33,658 nt of DNA from Mycobacterium sp. KBS0706. Its GTDB lineage: Bacteria; Pseudomonadota; Alphaproteobacteria; DSM-16000; Inquilinaceae. The stretch is from the NCBI RefSeq assembly GCF_005938675.2, contig NZ_VCCH02000085.1, forward strand, positions 1 to 33,658. Reading direction: 5' to 3'. The notes under the pieces were generated by a model. The model did no database searches, had not been told where the DNA came from, and was given only the letters and a program-made list of their open reading frames with translations. Below are positions 1 through 11,155 of the stretch, in pieces; positions within the stretch are counted from its first letter, which is position 1, and every line of letters begins with the position of its first letter. Position numbers and translations under genes: made by a program.

Positions 1-621
1 GACCCGAACCGGCCGCACCCGCCGGCGCTGAGCCAGCCGGCTAAGCCGATCGATCGCGCGGCCGCAGCCCCCACCGAGCAGAGCCATCCGCCGCTGCCCA
101 CGCCCGGCCAGCACAGTCCTGCCGCGCCGGCCCAGGCCGCCGGACAGACCCCGGTGGCGCCGACCGCCAAGCCGCCCGCCGGTGCCGCCCAGGCCCAGCC
201 GGCGCATCCGCCCCTGCTCGATCGCACTCAGCGCGGACCTCAGGCGCCGAGCGGCCCGGCCGCGGCCCAGGCCGCCCCGGCGGCACAGCCCGGCCATCCG
301 CCGCTGGCGGAGCGCGGCCAGCGACCTGCGAACGCGCCAGCCAGTGCTCCCGCCCGGCCGCCAGTACAGCCGCTCGCCGGGCATCCGACGCCGCAGCCCA
401 CGGCCGCGGTGCGCCCGCCGGCGGTGGCGCAGCGTCCGGCGATCGCCCGCCCCCCGGTGCAGCAGCCACCACACAACGCCGCCGCCGCGCCGCACCCGGC
501 GCCGCGCATCACCCAGCCGCAGGCCCACGTGCAGCCTCAAGCCCAGCACCGGCCGCCGCCTCCGCCGGCCCGGCGCCCACTGCCGCCGCCGGACAAGCGG
601 CAGCAACAGGACCAGAACTGA
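1..621 (+). CDS. Proline/alanine-rich protein, 3' part only
   Basis: The reading frame is open from the first base of the window and ends at TGA 619-621, so only the last 206 residues are visible. The visible part is almost wholly Pro, Ala, Gln, Arg and His. An HPPL or HPPAL motif recurs near residues 6, 29, 69 and 99, each time followed within a few residues by a Gln, which suggests imperfect repeats of about 23-40 residues. No catalytic motif or membrane segment is present in this part. Such tails occur at the C-terminus of cell-envelope proteins, for example FecR-domain proteins, but the domain that would decide this lies outside the window. An in-frame GTG at 154 is unlikely to be the start, because the same composition continues upstream of it. 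Confidence 0.6.
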   Translation, partial: DPNRPHPPALSQPAKPIDRAAAAPTEQSHPPLPTPGQHSPAAPAQAAGQTPVAPTAKPPAGAAQAQPAHPPLLDRTQRGPQAPSGPAAAQAAPAAQPGHPPLAERGQRPANAPASAPARPPVQPLAGHPTPQPTAAVRPPAVAQRPAIARPPVQQPPHNAAAAPHPAPRITQPQAHVQPQAQHRPPPPPARRPLPPPDKRQQQDQN

Positions 622-726
622 CCGCGCGGACCCTCACCGCCGGTTATGACATCCCGAAGCCGCGGTCCTGGCCTGACCCCGGATTCCCGCTACACTCGCG
701 GCGACCGTTGGTGAGGAGCCCGCATC

Positions 727-1743
727 GTGGATATCAGGCGTCCCTATCTGCTGTTCCTGGGGGATGCCCCCGACCAGCTCGCCGCCAAGACCGCCTATGG
801 CGTGGCGCAGTGGCGCCGCGAGGTCTGCGTCGGCCAGTTGCGGCTGGACGGCTGCCGCGCCACCTGCGGCCTGCCCGACCTGACGCTGGAGGAGGCCGCG
901 GCCAAGGGCGCGCAGACGCTGATCATCGGCGTCGCCAACCGCGGCGGCCGGATCTCCGAGGCTTGGCAGGACACCATGTTGCGGGCGCTGGAGCTCGGCA
1001 TGGACATCGCGTCGGGCCTGCACAACCGCATCAGCGACCTGCCGGCGGTGGCGCAGCGCGCCAAGGCCCTGGGCCGCAGCCTGTTCGACGTGCGCCACCC
1101 GGACCGCGACTTCGACGTCGCCAGCGGCATGCCGCGCCGCGGCCGGAGGCTGCTGACCGTCGGCACCGACTGCTCGGTCGGCAAGATGTTCACCTCGCTG
1201 GCGCTGGAGCGCGAGATGAAGGCCCGCGGCCTGAAGGCGGATTTCCGCGCCACCGGCCAGACCGGCATCCTGATCGCCGGCGGCGGCGTCTCGGTCGACG
1301 CCGTGGTGGCCGACTTCATCTCCGGCGCCACCGAATGGCTGGCCCCGGAGGCCGAGACCGACCATTGGGATCTGATCGAGGGCCAGGGGTCGCTGTTTCA
1401 CGCCTCCTATGCCGGCGTGTCGCTGGGCCTGCTGCACGGCGCCCAGGCCGAGGCGTTGGTGATGTGCCACGAGCCCGGGCGGCCGCATATGCGCGGCCTG
1501 CCGAACTTCCCGCTGCCCGACCTGGCCGACTGCATCGCGCTGAACGAGCGCTGCGCCCGGCTGACCAACCCGGACGCCAAGGTGGTGGGGCTGGCCTTCA
1601 ACACCTCGGCGCTGGACCCGCAGGCGGCGGAACGGGCGCTGAACGAGGCGGAGGACCGCTTCGGCCTGCCGGCGGTCGACCCGGTGCGCACCGGCGTCGC
1701 CGCCATCGTCAACCGGCTGCCGATGCCGGTGGCCGCCGAATGA
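727..1743 (+). CDS. dgcN: DUF1611 protein, probable D-glutamate N-acetyltransferase DgcN
   Basis: This 338-residue protein matches the DUF1611 family. An N-terminal Rossmann-like domain is followed by a P-loop type segment, GTDCSVGKMFTSLAL, at residues 146-160, then a GGGVSVDAVVADFI stretch and a conserved ELIEGQG-like segment (here LIEGQGSLFH). In characterised relatives DgcN N-acetylates D-glutamate, and the partner DgcA converts N-acetyl-D-glutamate to the L form, so the pair feeds D-Glu into central metabolism. I take the start as GTG 727, which has GAGGAG at 713-718 upstream. The stop overlaps the ATG of the next gene (ATGA at 1740-1743), so the two are almost certainly translationally coupled. 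The family match is seen in the sequence; the D-Glu role is carried over from the family. Confidence 0.83.
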   Translation: MDIRRPYLLFLGDAPDQLAAKTAYGVAQWRREVCVGQLRLDGCRATCGLPDLTLEEAAAKGAQTLIIGVANRGGRISEAWQDTMLRALELGMDIASGLHNRISDLPAVAQRAKALGRSLFDVRHPDRDFDVASGMPRRGRRLLTVGTDCSVGKMFTSLALEREMKARGLKADFRATGQTGILIAGGGVSVDAVVADFISGATEWLAPEAETDHWDLIEGQGSLFHASYAGVSLGLLHGAQAEALVMCHEPGRPHMRGLPNFPLPDLADCIALNERCARLTNPDAKVVGLAFNTSALDPQAAERALNEAEDRFGLPAVDPVRTGVAAIVNRLPMPVAAE

Positions 1744-2726
1744 CCGGCCGGCGGCTTTCGGTGCGCGAGGCGGTGTGGCCGATCCGCGGCGCCTTCACCA
1801 TCTCGCGCGGCAGCCGCACCGAGGCGCGGACGCTGATCGCCGAGATCGCCGCCGGCGGCGCGGTCGGCCGCGGCGAATGCACGCCCTATGCCCGCTACGG
1901 CGAGAGCCTGGAGAGCGTGACGGCCCAGATCGAGAGCGTGGCCCAGGCGATCGCCGACGGCGCCGACCGGCCCGGGCTGGAGGTGCTGCTGCCGCCGGGC
2001 GCGGCGCGCAACGCGGTCGACTGCGCCCTATGGGACCTGGAGGCCAAGCTGGCCGGCGTGCCGGCCTGGGCCATCGCGGGCATCCCCGAGCCCGGCCCTG
2101 TCACCACCGTCTACACGCTGAGCCTGGACACGGTGGAGAAGATGGGCGAGGCGGCGCGGCAATCGGCGCACCGGCCGCTGTTGAAGCTGAAGCTGACCGG
2201 CGACGGCGACCTGGAGCGGGTGCAGGCGGTGCGCGCCTACGCGCCCGCCAGCCGGCTGGTGGTCGACGCCAACGAGGCATGGTCGATCGGCCATCTCGAA
2301 CGCTTCGGCCCAGCCTTCGCAGCGCTCGGCGTCGAGGTGATCGAGCAGCCGCTGAAGGCGTCGGAGGACGATGCGCTGCTGGGCTTCGACAGCCCGATCC
2401 CGCTCTGCGCCGATGAGAGCTGCCACGACACCGCCAGCCTGGAGCACTGCGCCGGCAAGTATGCGATGGTGAACATCAAGCTGGACAAGACCGGCGGCCT
2501 GACCGAGGCGCTGCGGCTGCGTGCCGCAGCGCGCGAGCGTGGCTTCGCCGTGATGGTCGGCTGCATGGTCGCGTCCTCCCTGGCCATGGCGCCGGGGATG
2601 CTGCTGGCCCAGGGGGCGGAGATTGTGGATCTGGACGGGCCGTTGCTGCTGGCCCAGGATTACGATCCTGCGCTGCGCTATGATGGCGCCACGGTCTACC
2701 CGCCGGAGCCGGCGCTGTGGGGCTGA
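1740..2726 (+). CDS. dgcA: Enolase-superfamily N-acetyl-D-Glu racemase DgcA or dipeptide epimerase
   Basis: This 328-residue protein belongs to the muconate-lactonizing subgroup of the enolase superfamily. The KLKL motif gives general acid/base lysine K151, and the second is K247 in NIKLDKTGG. The metal ligands are D176 (VDANEAW), E202 (IEQPL) and D225 (CADES). The residues and spacing fit E. coli YcjG (L-Ala-D/L-Glu epimerase) as I recall it, including a C-terminal D297-x-D299 pair that in dipeptide epimerases contacts the substrate amino group. Its place directly after DUF1611 argues for N-acetyl-D-Glu racemase DgcA; the retained DxD pair leaves murein dipeptide epimerase possible. It overlaps dgcN by 4 bp. 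It is a cytosolic, Mg-dependent enzyme, and no key residue is missing. Confidence 0.85.
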   Translation: MTGRRLSVREAVWPIRGAFTISRGSRTEARTLIAEIAAGGAVGRGECTPYARYGESLESVTAQIESVAQAIADGADRPGLEVLLPPGAARNAVDCALWDLEAKLAGVPAWAIAGIPEPGPVTTVYTLSLDTVEKMGEAARQSAHRPLLKLKLTGDGDLERVQAVRAYAPASRLVVDANEAWSIGHLERFGPAFAALGVEVIEQPLKASEDDALLGFDSPIPLCADESCHDTASLEHCAGKYAMVNIKLDKTGGLTEALRLRAAARERGFAVMVGCMVASSLAMAPGMLLAQGAEIVDLDGPLLLAQDYDPALRYDGATVYPPEPALWG

Positions 2727-2851
2727 GGCGATGTCGTTTCCCGCTCCGGCCCGCCGCGCAAGGCAGGTTTTCCTTTCATCGGTAACGACCTGACTCGAAA
2801 TCTGGACGTCCTGCCCCTAGATGATGGAGGCTGTGCTGCGAGGGGCGGACC

Positions 2852-4087
2852 ATGGGCGTCGTGATCGAGAAAGACAATCCGATGACGAGCTGTACCGGCT
2901 CACCCACGCTGGACTGGCTGCTCTATGAAGCACCGACCATCCGCGACACCGGCCAGCTGCTCGAGGAATTCTGCAACCGCCTGGTCGCCGACGATGTTCC
3001 GGTCGCGCGCGGCCTGGCCATCATCCCGGCCCTCCACCCGCTCTATTTCGGCACGGCCTATATCTGGCGCGGCACCGGCGCGATCGAGCGCCGCCGCGGC
3101 CTGTGGGAGAACCGGAACTCGCCCGAATACCAGCAGAGCCCGATTCATGTGGTGATCGAGGAGGGGGCGGAGGCCCTGCGCCGCCGCCTGGCCGGCCCGA
3201 AGGCGCAGCTCGACTTCCCGGTGCTGGAGGAATTCCGCGACGAGGGGATGACCGATTACGCCCTGTTCGGCCTCGCCTTCACCAGCGGCCGCCGCTCCGC
3301 CATTTCCTTCACCACGCGGGAGGAGGACGGGTTCAGCGACGAGGCGCTGGCCAAGGTCGACCGGCTGATGCCGATCCTGACCCGGCTGATCGAGATCCAC
3401 ACGCTGCGCGCCACCGCGGTCGACCTGCTCGACACCTATGTCGGCCACGACGCCGGCGCCCGCATCCTGAACGGCCAGATCCGCCGCGGCATGTCGGAAT
3501 CGCTGCACGCCGCGATCTGGTACTGCGACCTGCGCGACTTCACGGCGATGAGCGAGAAGGTCGGGCGCGAGGAGATCGTCGCCTCGCTCGACAGCTATTT
3601 CGAGACGATGGCCGCAGCGGTGCAGGAATCCGGCGGCGAGATCCTGAAGTTCATCGGCGACGCCATGCTGGCGATCTTCCCGGTGGACGAGGAGCAGGGC
3701 GTGCAGGACGCCGCGACCAAGGCCCTGACCGCCGCCGCGGTGGCCGAGCACGGCATGGCCGCGCTGAATGCGAAGCGGGTCGAGGAGGGCCGGCCGGCGC
3801 TCGACTACGGCCTGTCGCTGCATATCGGCGAGGTGATGTACGGCAATATCGGCGCCGCCGACCGGCTGGACTTCACCGTGATCGGCCCGGCGGTCAACCT
3901 GGCCAGCCGGGTCGAGGCGCTGTGCCGCATCACCGGCCGCCGGCCGCTGATGACCGAGCCCTTCCGCCGCGCCGCCGGGGTGGAGACCGAGCCGATGGGC
4001 CGGTTCAGCCTGCGCGGCGTGTCGGAGGAGCAGGAGGTGTTCAGCCCGGTGCGCCTGCCGCTGCCGGCCGAGGCCGCCGCCGAGTAG
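2852..4087 (+). CDS. Class III adenylate/guanylate cyclase with N-terminal sensor-like region
   Basis: The 411-residue protein has a C-terminal class III cyclase domain (about 215-395). The metal aspartates are D226 in WYCDLRDF and D270 in FIGDAMLA. The base-selecting pair is K266 and D340 (LDFTVIG), the Lys/Asp combination typical of ATP use. Transition-state residues N349 and R353 lie in VNLASR. All catalytic positions are present, so it should make cAMP. The first 190 residues have no transmembrane helix and may be a GAF-like sensing domain, though I cannot assign it firmly. A linker with HDAGARILNGQI at about 199-210 is typical of this cyclase type. Start ATG 2852 follows a GAGGGG at 2839-2844; ATG 2882 is an alternative. 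It converges with the next gene with a 1-bp gap. Confidence 0.88.
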   Translation: MGVVIEKDNPMTSCTGSPTLDWLLYEAPTIRDTGQLLEEFCNRLVADDVPVARGLAIIPALHPLYFGTAYIWRGTGAIERRRGLWENRNSPEYQQSPIHVVIEEGAEALRRRLAGPKAQLDFPVLEEFRDEGMTDYALFGLAFTSGRRSAISFTTREEDGFSDEALAKVDRLMPILTRLIEIHTLRATAVDLLDTYVGHDAGARILNGQIRRGMSESLHAAIWYCDLRDFTAMSEKVGREEIVASLDSYFETMAAAVQESGGEILKFIGDAMLAIFPVDEEQGVQDAATKALTAAAVAEHGMAALNAKRVEEGRPALDYGLSLHIGEVMYGNIGAADRLDFTVIGPAVNLASRVEALCRITGRRPLMTEPFRRAAGVETEPMGRFSLRGVSEEQEVFSPVRLPLPAEAAAE

Positions 4088-4088
4088 C

Positions 4089-5186
4089 TCAGGGCCCGCC
4101 CGACGCCTGCTGGTCGGATCCAAGAACCGCGCCGTCGGCCAGGGCCCGCCGGGCCTGCCCACGCAGATCCGCGCCTGAAGGCAGGCCAGGCCCGGGATGC
4201 AGCATCCAGTCGGCGACGTCGCGCTGCGGCGTGCGCCGGCCGAGATCACGCAGCAGCCAGTGCCAGCCGCGGCTGTAGGAGGCGACGACCAGGTCCGGCC
4301 GGCGCGGCAGGCGGCGCAGCAGCAGGTTGACCGAAGCCGGCGCCAGCACCTGCTCGTGCTCGCCCAGCAGCACCAGGGTCGGCCCCGGGATCTCCGGCGC
4401 GGCGTCCGAGGCGCGGCCCATCACGTCGACCAGCCCGTCGATCGTGTCGACCCGGGTCGCCCGGATGTAGAGCGGGTCGCGGCCGAGCGCGATCAGCATC
4501 GGCACGTTGTCGCTGGCCTGGACGCCGAGGCTGCGCCCGGTGAAGGTCATCGCCGGGATCAGCCGGCGGGTCAGCCACAGCGCCACCCGCGGGATGGCGT
4601 CCATGCTCTGCCGGCCCCAGGTGGCCGGAGCTGACAGGATCAGCCCGGCCATCGGCGGATGGTCCGGCCCGGTCGCGGCCAGAATGGCGACGGCGCCGCC
4701 CATGCTTTCACCCAGCAGATAGACCGGCACGCCCGGATAGCGCGCTTCCAGGAGGCGCAGCGCCGCGGCGGCGTCGGCGGCCAGCGTCTCCGCCCCCGGC
4801 CAGATGCCGCGCCCGGCGGTGTCGCCGAAGCCGCGCTGGTCATAGGCGTAGGTGGCGATGCCGAGCTGGCCCCAGAATCTGGCCGGGTCGTCGAAGGCCC
4901 GGCCGTATTCGTTGAAGCCGTGCAGCGCCAGCACCACCGCACGCGGCTTGTCCACCGGCCCCCAGTGCCGCAGCGGCAGGCGGTAGCCGTCGGCCGCGAT
5001 CACCGCCTTGGCCTCCAGCCCCGGCGGTCCGTTCGAGTTGCCCATCGGCTGGACCATCGCCCCGCAGGCGGCGACCAGGAGGAGGGCGAGGCAGGAGAGG
5101 AGGCGGGCGGCGACTTTGACTTTTCCTGTCCCCCCTCCCCTTGCGGGACGGGGGCAAGGGGAGGGGGGACTAAGATTTGCGGTCAT
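4089..5186 (-). CDS. Alpha/beta hydrolase lipoprotein, lysophospholipase-like
   Basis: The protein is 365 residues from ATG 5186 (373 from ATG 5210; neither has a clear ribosome-binding site). A hydrophobic signal ends in a VAAC lipobox with Cys at residue 41, so it is a predicted lipoprotein. The hydrolase core shows LALHGFNEYG near residue 87, the nucleophile elbow GESMG with Ser161, and a C-terminal catalytic His in SRGWHW. This resembles monoacylglycerol lipase/lysophospholipase (Hydrolase_4). Where relatives usually have the catalytic Asp, this protein reads LLGEHEQVL, so a Glu may serve. Residues 6-20 are encoded by a perfect palindrome (5128-5170), so the leader appears to have absorbed a dispersed repeat. 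No start codon exists between the palindrome and the signal helix. It lies downstream of the LysR gene on the same strand. Confidence 0.8.
   Translation of the reverse strand: MTANLSPPSPCPRPARGGGTGKVKVAARLLSCLALLLVAACGAMVQPMGNSNGPPGLEAKAVIAADGYRLPLRHWGPVDKPRAVVLALHGFNEYGRAFDDPARFWGQLGIATYAYDQRGFGDTAGRGIWPGAETLAADAAAALRLLEARYPGVPVYLLGESMGGAVAILAATGPDHPPMAGLILSAPATWGRQSMDAIPRVALWLTRRLIPAMTFTGRSLGVQASDNVPMLIALGRDPLYIRATRVDTIDGLVDVMGRASDAAPEIPGPTLVLLGEHEQVLAPASVNLLLRRLPRRPDLVVASYSRGWHWLLRDLGRRTPQRDVADWMLHPGPGLPSGADLRGQARRALADGAVLGSDQQASGGP
5128..5170. repeat. Perfect 17-bp inverted repeat inside the hydrolase leader
   Basis: The left arm GTCCCCCCTCCCCTTGC at 5128-5144 is exactly complementary to the right arm at 5154-5170, with the 9-nt spacer GGGACGGGG. 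Its look (runs of C/T in one arm and G/A in the other around TTGC) is that of dispersed palindromic repeats found between genes in many proteobacteria, but here it lies within the coding region before a signal peptide. Confidence 0.85.
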
Positions 5187-5241
5187 CGCGGATCTGTCGC
5201 TCACCAGCATGGCCCCATTTCACCCGCCGACGGCGGCCGGA

Positions 5242-6150
5242 TCAAGGCGCCGCGACCTCCTGCGGCAGCCGGCCCTCCAGCACGTCGCGCCGTTCACGGA
5301 ACAGGGCGACCAGGGAATCCATCACCCGGCGCACCCGCGACAGGGCCCGCAGGTCGCGATGCACCAGCAGCCACTGGTCGACCCCGACCTCCTCCACCAC
5401 CGGCCCCAGCCGGCGCAGGCCGGGATCGGGATCGCCGGCATAGCAGGGCAGCAGGCCGACGGCCTCGCCGCTGCGCACCACATGCTGCAGCACCAGCCAG
5501 TTGTTGACCCGCACCGCCGGCCGGGCGCCCTGCAACAGCTCCGCCACCCAGGCCTGGCCCGGCATGTAAGTATGCTCCTCGTCGAAGCCGGCCCAGGTCT
5601 GGCGGCGCAGCCCCTCCGGCGTCGTGTCGGAGACCTCGCGGCCGCGGCCGGCATAGATCGCGTATTCCGCCCGGCCCAACCGCCGCGCCACCAGGCTCGA
5701 CACGTCCGGCACCTGCTCGCGGATCAGCAGGTCGGCCTCGCGCCGCGACAGGTTGGCCAGCATGTGGCTGGCCGCCAGCTCGATCTCGATGCATTGCAGG
5801 CCGCGCCGCAGCCGCGGCAGGTGGTCGGCCAGGAAGCCGGTCATCGCCTCGCCGGCCGAGACCCGCACCGTGCCATGCGCGGTGTCGCCGAGCCCGGCGC
5901 TGCGGCGCTGGATCGATTCGGCGGCGCGCTCCATCGCCTCGGTGTCGGCCAGCAGCTCCTCGCCGGCCGCGGTCAGCACGAAACGGTCGGGCAGCCGGTC
6001 GAACAGCCGGGCGCCGATCGACTCCTCCAGGCTGCGCACCCGCCGCGCCACGGTCGGATGGCTGACCTGCAGCCGCCGGGCCGCCGCGGTCAGGTTGCCC
6101 TCGCGCGCCAGGGTCAAGAACACGCGCAGATCGTCCCAATCGGCGGCCAT
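5242..6150 (-). CDS. LysR-family transcriptional regulator
   Basis: The 302-residue protein starts at ATG 6150, preceded by GGAG in GCGGAGAAG. The longer frame to 6234 only adds translated promoter DNA. The N-terminal winged helix-turn-helix (about 1-65) has the LysR pattern: WDDLRVFLTLAREGNLTAAA, then VSHPTVARRVRSLEE and a wing ending in LTAAGEELL. The rest (about 90-300) is a periplasmic-binding-protein-like effector domain, with TVRVSAGEAMTGFL at its start. The ligand cannot be told from sequence. It diverges from the large ABC exporter across 163 bp, the classic arrangement for a LysR protein controlling its neighbour, and the lipoprotein hydrolase follows it on the same strand. Control of either neighbour is inference. 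Confidence 0.88.
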   Translation of the reverse strand: MAADWDDLRVFLTLAREGNLTAAARRLQVSHPTVARRVRSLEESIGARLFDRLPDRFVLTAAGEELLADTEAMERAAESIQRRSAGLGDTAHGTVRVSAGEAMTGFLADHLPRLRRGLQCIEIELAASHMLANLSRREADLLIREQVPDVSSLVARRLGRAEYAIYAGRGREVSDTTPEGLRRQTWAGFDEEHTYMPGQAWVAELLQGARPAVRVNNWLVLQHVVRSGEAVGLLPCYAGDPDPGLRRLGPVVEEVGVDQWLLVHRDLRALSRVRRVMDSLVALFRERRDVLEGRLPQEVAAP

Positions 6151-6201
6151 GGCCAGCTTCTCCGCACCAATATGCCTGAACAGAAACGTACAGCTGATCC
6201 T

Positions 6202-6234
6202 CGAATTTGTCGAATTCCGTTCACCAACGTTCAC
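6202..6234. promoter_or_regulatory. Direct-repeat cluster in the LysR/exporter divergent region
   Basis: This AT-richer part of the divergent spacer holds CGAATT at 6202-6207 and again at 6211-6216, then GTTCAC at 6219-6224 and again at 6229-6234. The GTTCAC copies are 10 bp apart, one turn of the helix. Placement between a LysR gene and its divergent partner suggests an operator, but no promoter boxes are clear. Confidence 0.35.
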
Positions 6235-6313
6235 ATTATCGTCAGGTCGGGGCCGGCCCGACCCATCCGACGACAGGCGACCGGCGGCATCCTTTCATCA
6301 GAGGGAATGCGTG

Positions 6314-9889
<3,576 letters not shown>

Positions 9890-9907
9890 AGCGCGGAAGG
9901 AGAGGCC

Positions 9908-10047
9908 GGGGCCACCCCCTCACCCGAAATCGCTGACGCGATTTCGACCTCTCCCCAAGGAGAGGTATAGGGGCCGGCTCTCCTTCCCTCTCCTCGGGGA
10001 GACGGGGGCCCCGACGCCGAAGGCGGCGGGAGGGTGAGGGGGTGGCC
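9908..10047. repeat. Composite palindromic intergenic repeat
   Basis: Outer arms GGCCACCCCCTCACCC (9910-9925) and its exact complement (10032-10047) enclose smaller hairpins. One is a 9-bp stem CGAAATCGC/GCGATTTCG (9925-9933, 9938-9946) with loop TGAC. Another is a 7-bp stem CCTCTCC/GGAGAGG (9948-9954, 9959-9965). It fills the gap between two convergent genes and could end transcription from both sides. Its form is that of a dispersed, non-coding genomic repeat. Confidence 0.8.
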
Positions 10048-10060
10048 TCGACGCTCGCGC

Positions 10061-11050
10061 CTACTCCCCCGCCGCCCTCCTTGCCGCGGCGGCGCCCTCG
10101 CCGGTCAGCTGCAGGAAGATGTCCTCCAGGTCGGTCTCCTCGGTGGTCAGGTCGGCGATGCGCACGCCGGCCTGGTCCATCAGGGTCAAGAGGTCGCCCA
10201 GCCGGGTCTCGCTGGGCCGGTAGCGCACCACCAGCCGGGCCGCGCCCGCCAGCTCCATGCCGCGCGCGGCCAGGGCCGGCGGCAGCGCGTCCAGGGGCTC
10301 GCTCAGGCTCACCACCAGGGTCTTGCTGTCGACGCTGGACAAGAGGTTGGCGGTGCTGTCGCAGGCGACGATGCGGCCGTGATCGATGATCGCGATCCGG
10401 TCGCACAGCTCCTCCGCCTCCTCCAGGTAATGCGTGGTCAGGACGATGGTGGTGCCGGCCCGGTTCAGCGCCCGGACATGGGCCCACAGGCTGCGCCTGA
10501 GCTCGATGTCGACGCCGGCAGTCGGCTCGTCCAGCACCAGCACCGGCGGTGAATGCACCATCGCCTTGGCCACCATCAGCCGCCGCCGCATGCCGCCGGA
10601 CAGGGTCCGGGCATAGGCGTCGGCCTTGTCGGCCAGCCCGACCGCCGCCAGCAGCTCCGCGGTGATCCGCTCCTTCTTCGGCACGCCGTACAGCCCGGCC
10701 TGCAGGTCCAAGAGCTCGCGCGGGGTGAAGAACGGGTCGATGTTCAGCTCCTGCGGCACCACGCCGATCGCGGCCCGCGCCTGGCGCGTCGCCCGGCCGA
10801 TGTCGAAGCCCCAGATCCAGGCGTCGCCCGCGGTCTTGGTGACCAGTCCGGCCAGGATGTTGATCAGCGTCGACTTGCCGGCGCCGTTCGGCCCGAGCAG
10901 GCCGAAGATCGAGCCCGCGGGGATGTCGAGGTCGATCGGGTGCAGGGCCAGCTTGTCCGGCTGCTTGTTGCGCCCGCGGTAGGTCTTGGTCAGCCCGCGC
11001 AGCCGGATGGCGCTCTCGGGTGCGGCGTTCGGCGGCGGCGCGGCGTTCAT
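10061..11050 (-). CDS. ABC-2 type transporter ATP-binding protein, YadG-like
   Basis: The protein is 329 residues from ATG 11050; an in-frame GTG at 11059 adds three. It is a single ATPase domain with Walker A GPNGAGKST, a Q-loop in VVPQELNIDPFFT, signature LSGGMRRRLM, Walker B LVLDEPTAGVD and a switch His in TTHYLEEAE. The GVDIELRRSLW stretch strongly recalls E. coli YadG, the ATPase of the YadGH exporter. A C-terminal extension of about 80 residues, typical of the DrrA/YadG class, follows the ATPase. The membrane partner (a YadH-like permease) is not adjacent: upstream is a divergent zinc-finger gene and downstream a repeat. It must therefore pair with a permease encoded elsewhere. No strong ribosome-binding site is visible. 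Confidence 0.85.
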   Translation of the reverse strand: MNAAPPPNAAPESAIRLRGLTKTYRGRNKQPDKLALHPIDLDIPAGSIFGLLGPNGAGKSTLINILAGLVTKTAGDAWIWGFDIGRATRQARAAIGVVPQELNIDPFFTPRELLDLQAGLYGVPKKERITAELLAAVGLADKADAYARTLSGGMRRRLMVAKAMVHSPPVLVLDEPTAGVDIELRRSLWAHVRALNRAGTTIVLTTHYLEEAEELCDRIAIIDHGRIVACDSTANLLSSVDSKTLVVSLSEPLDALPPALAARGMELAGAARLVVRYRPSETRLGDLLTLMDQAGVRIADLTTEETDLEDIFLQLTGEGAAAARRAAGE

Positions 11051-11155
11051 GGGTTGCACGTGAAACAGTTGATCGGCCGGGCGCCATGGGTATCATCCGG
11101 CCGGAATCCGGGCAATCATCGCCCGACATGCCCTTGCCGCCAGGAACCCCCAGCC

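Noticed and set aside
5753..6313. N-terminal extension of the ABC exporter frame back to 5753
   Set aside because: It lies antisense to the LysR gene and gives an Arg/Ser-rich shadow translation; ATG 6314 with GAGGGA is a proper start.
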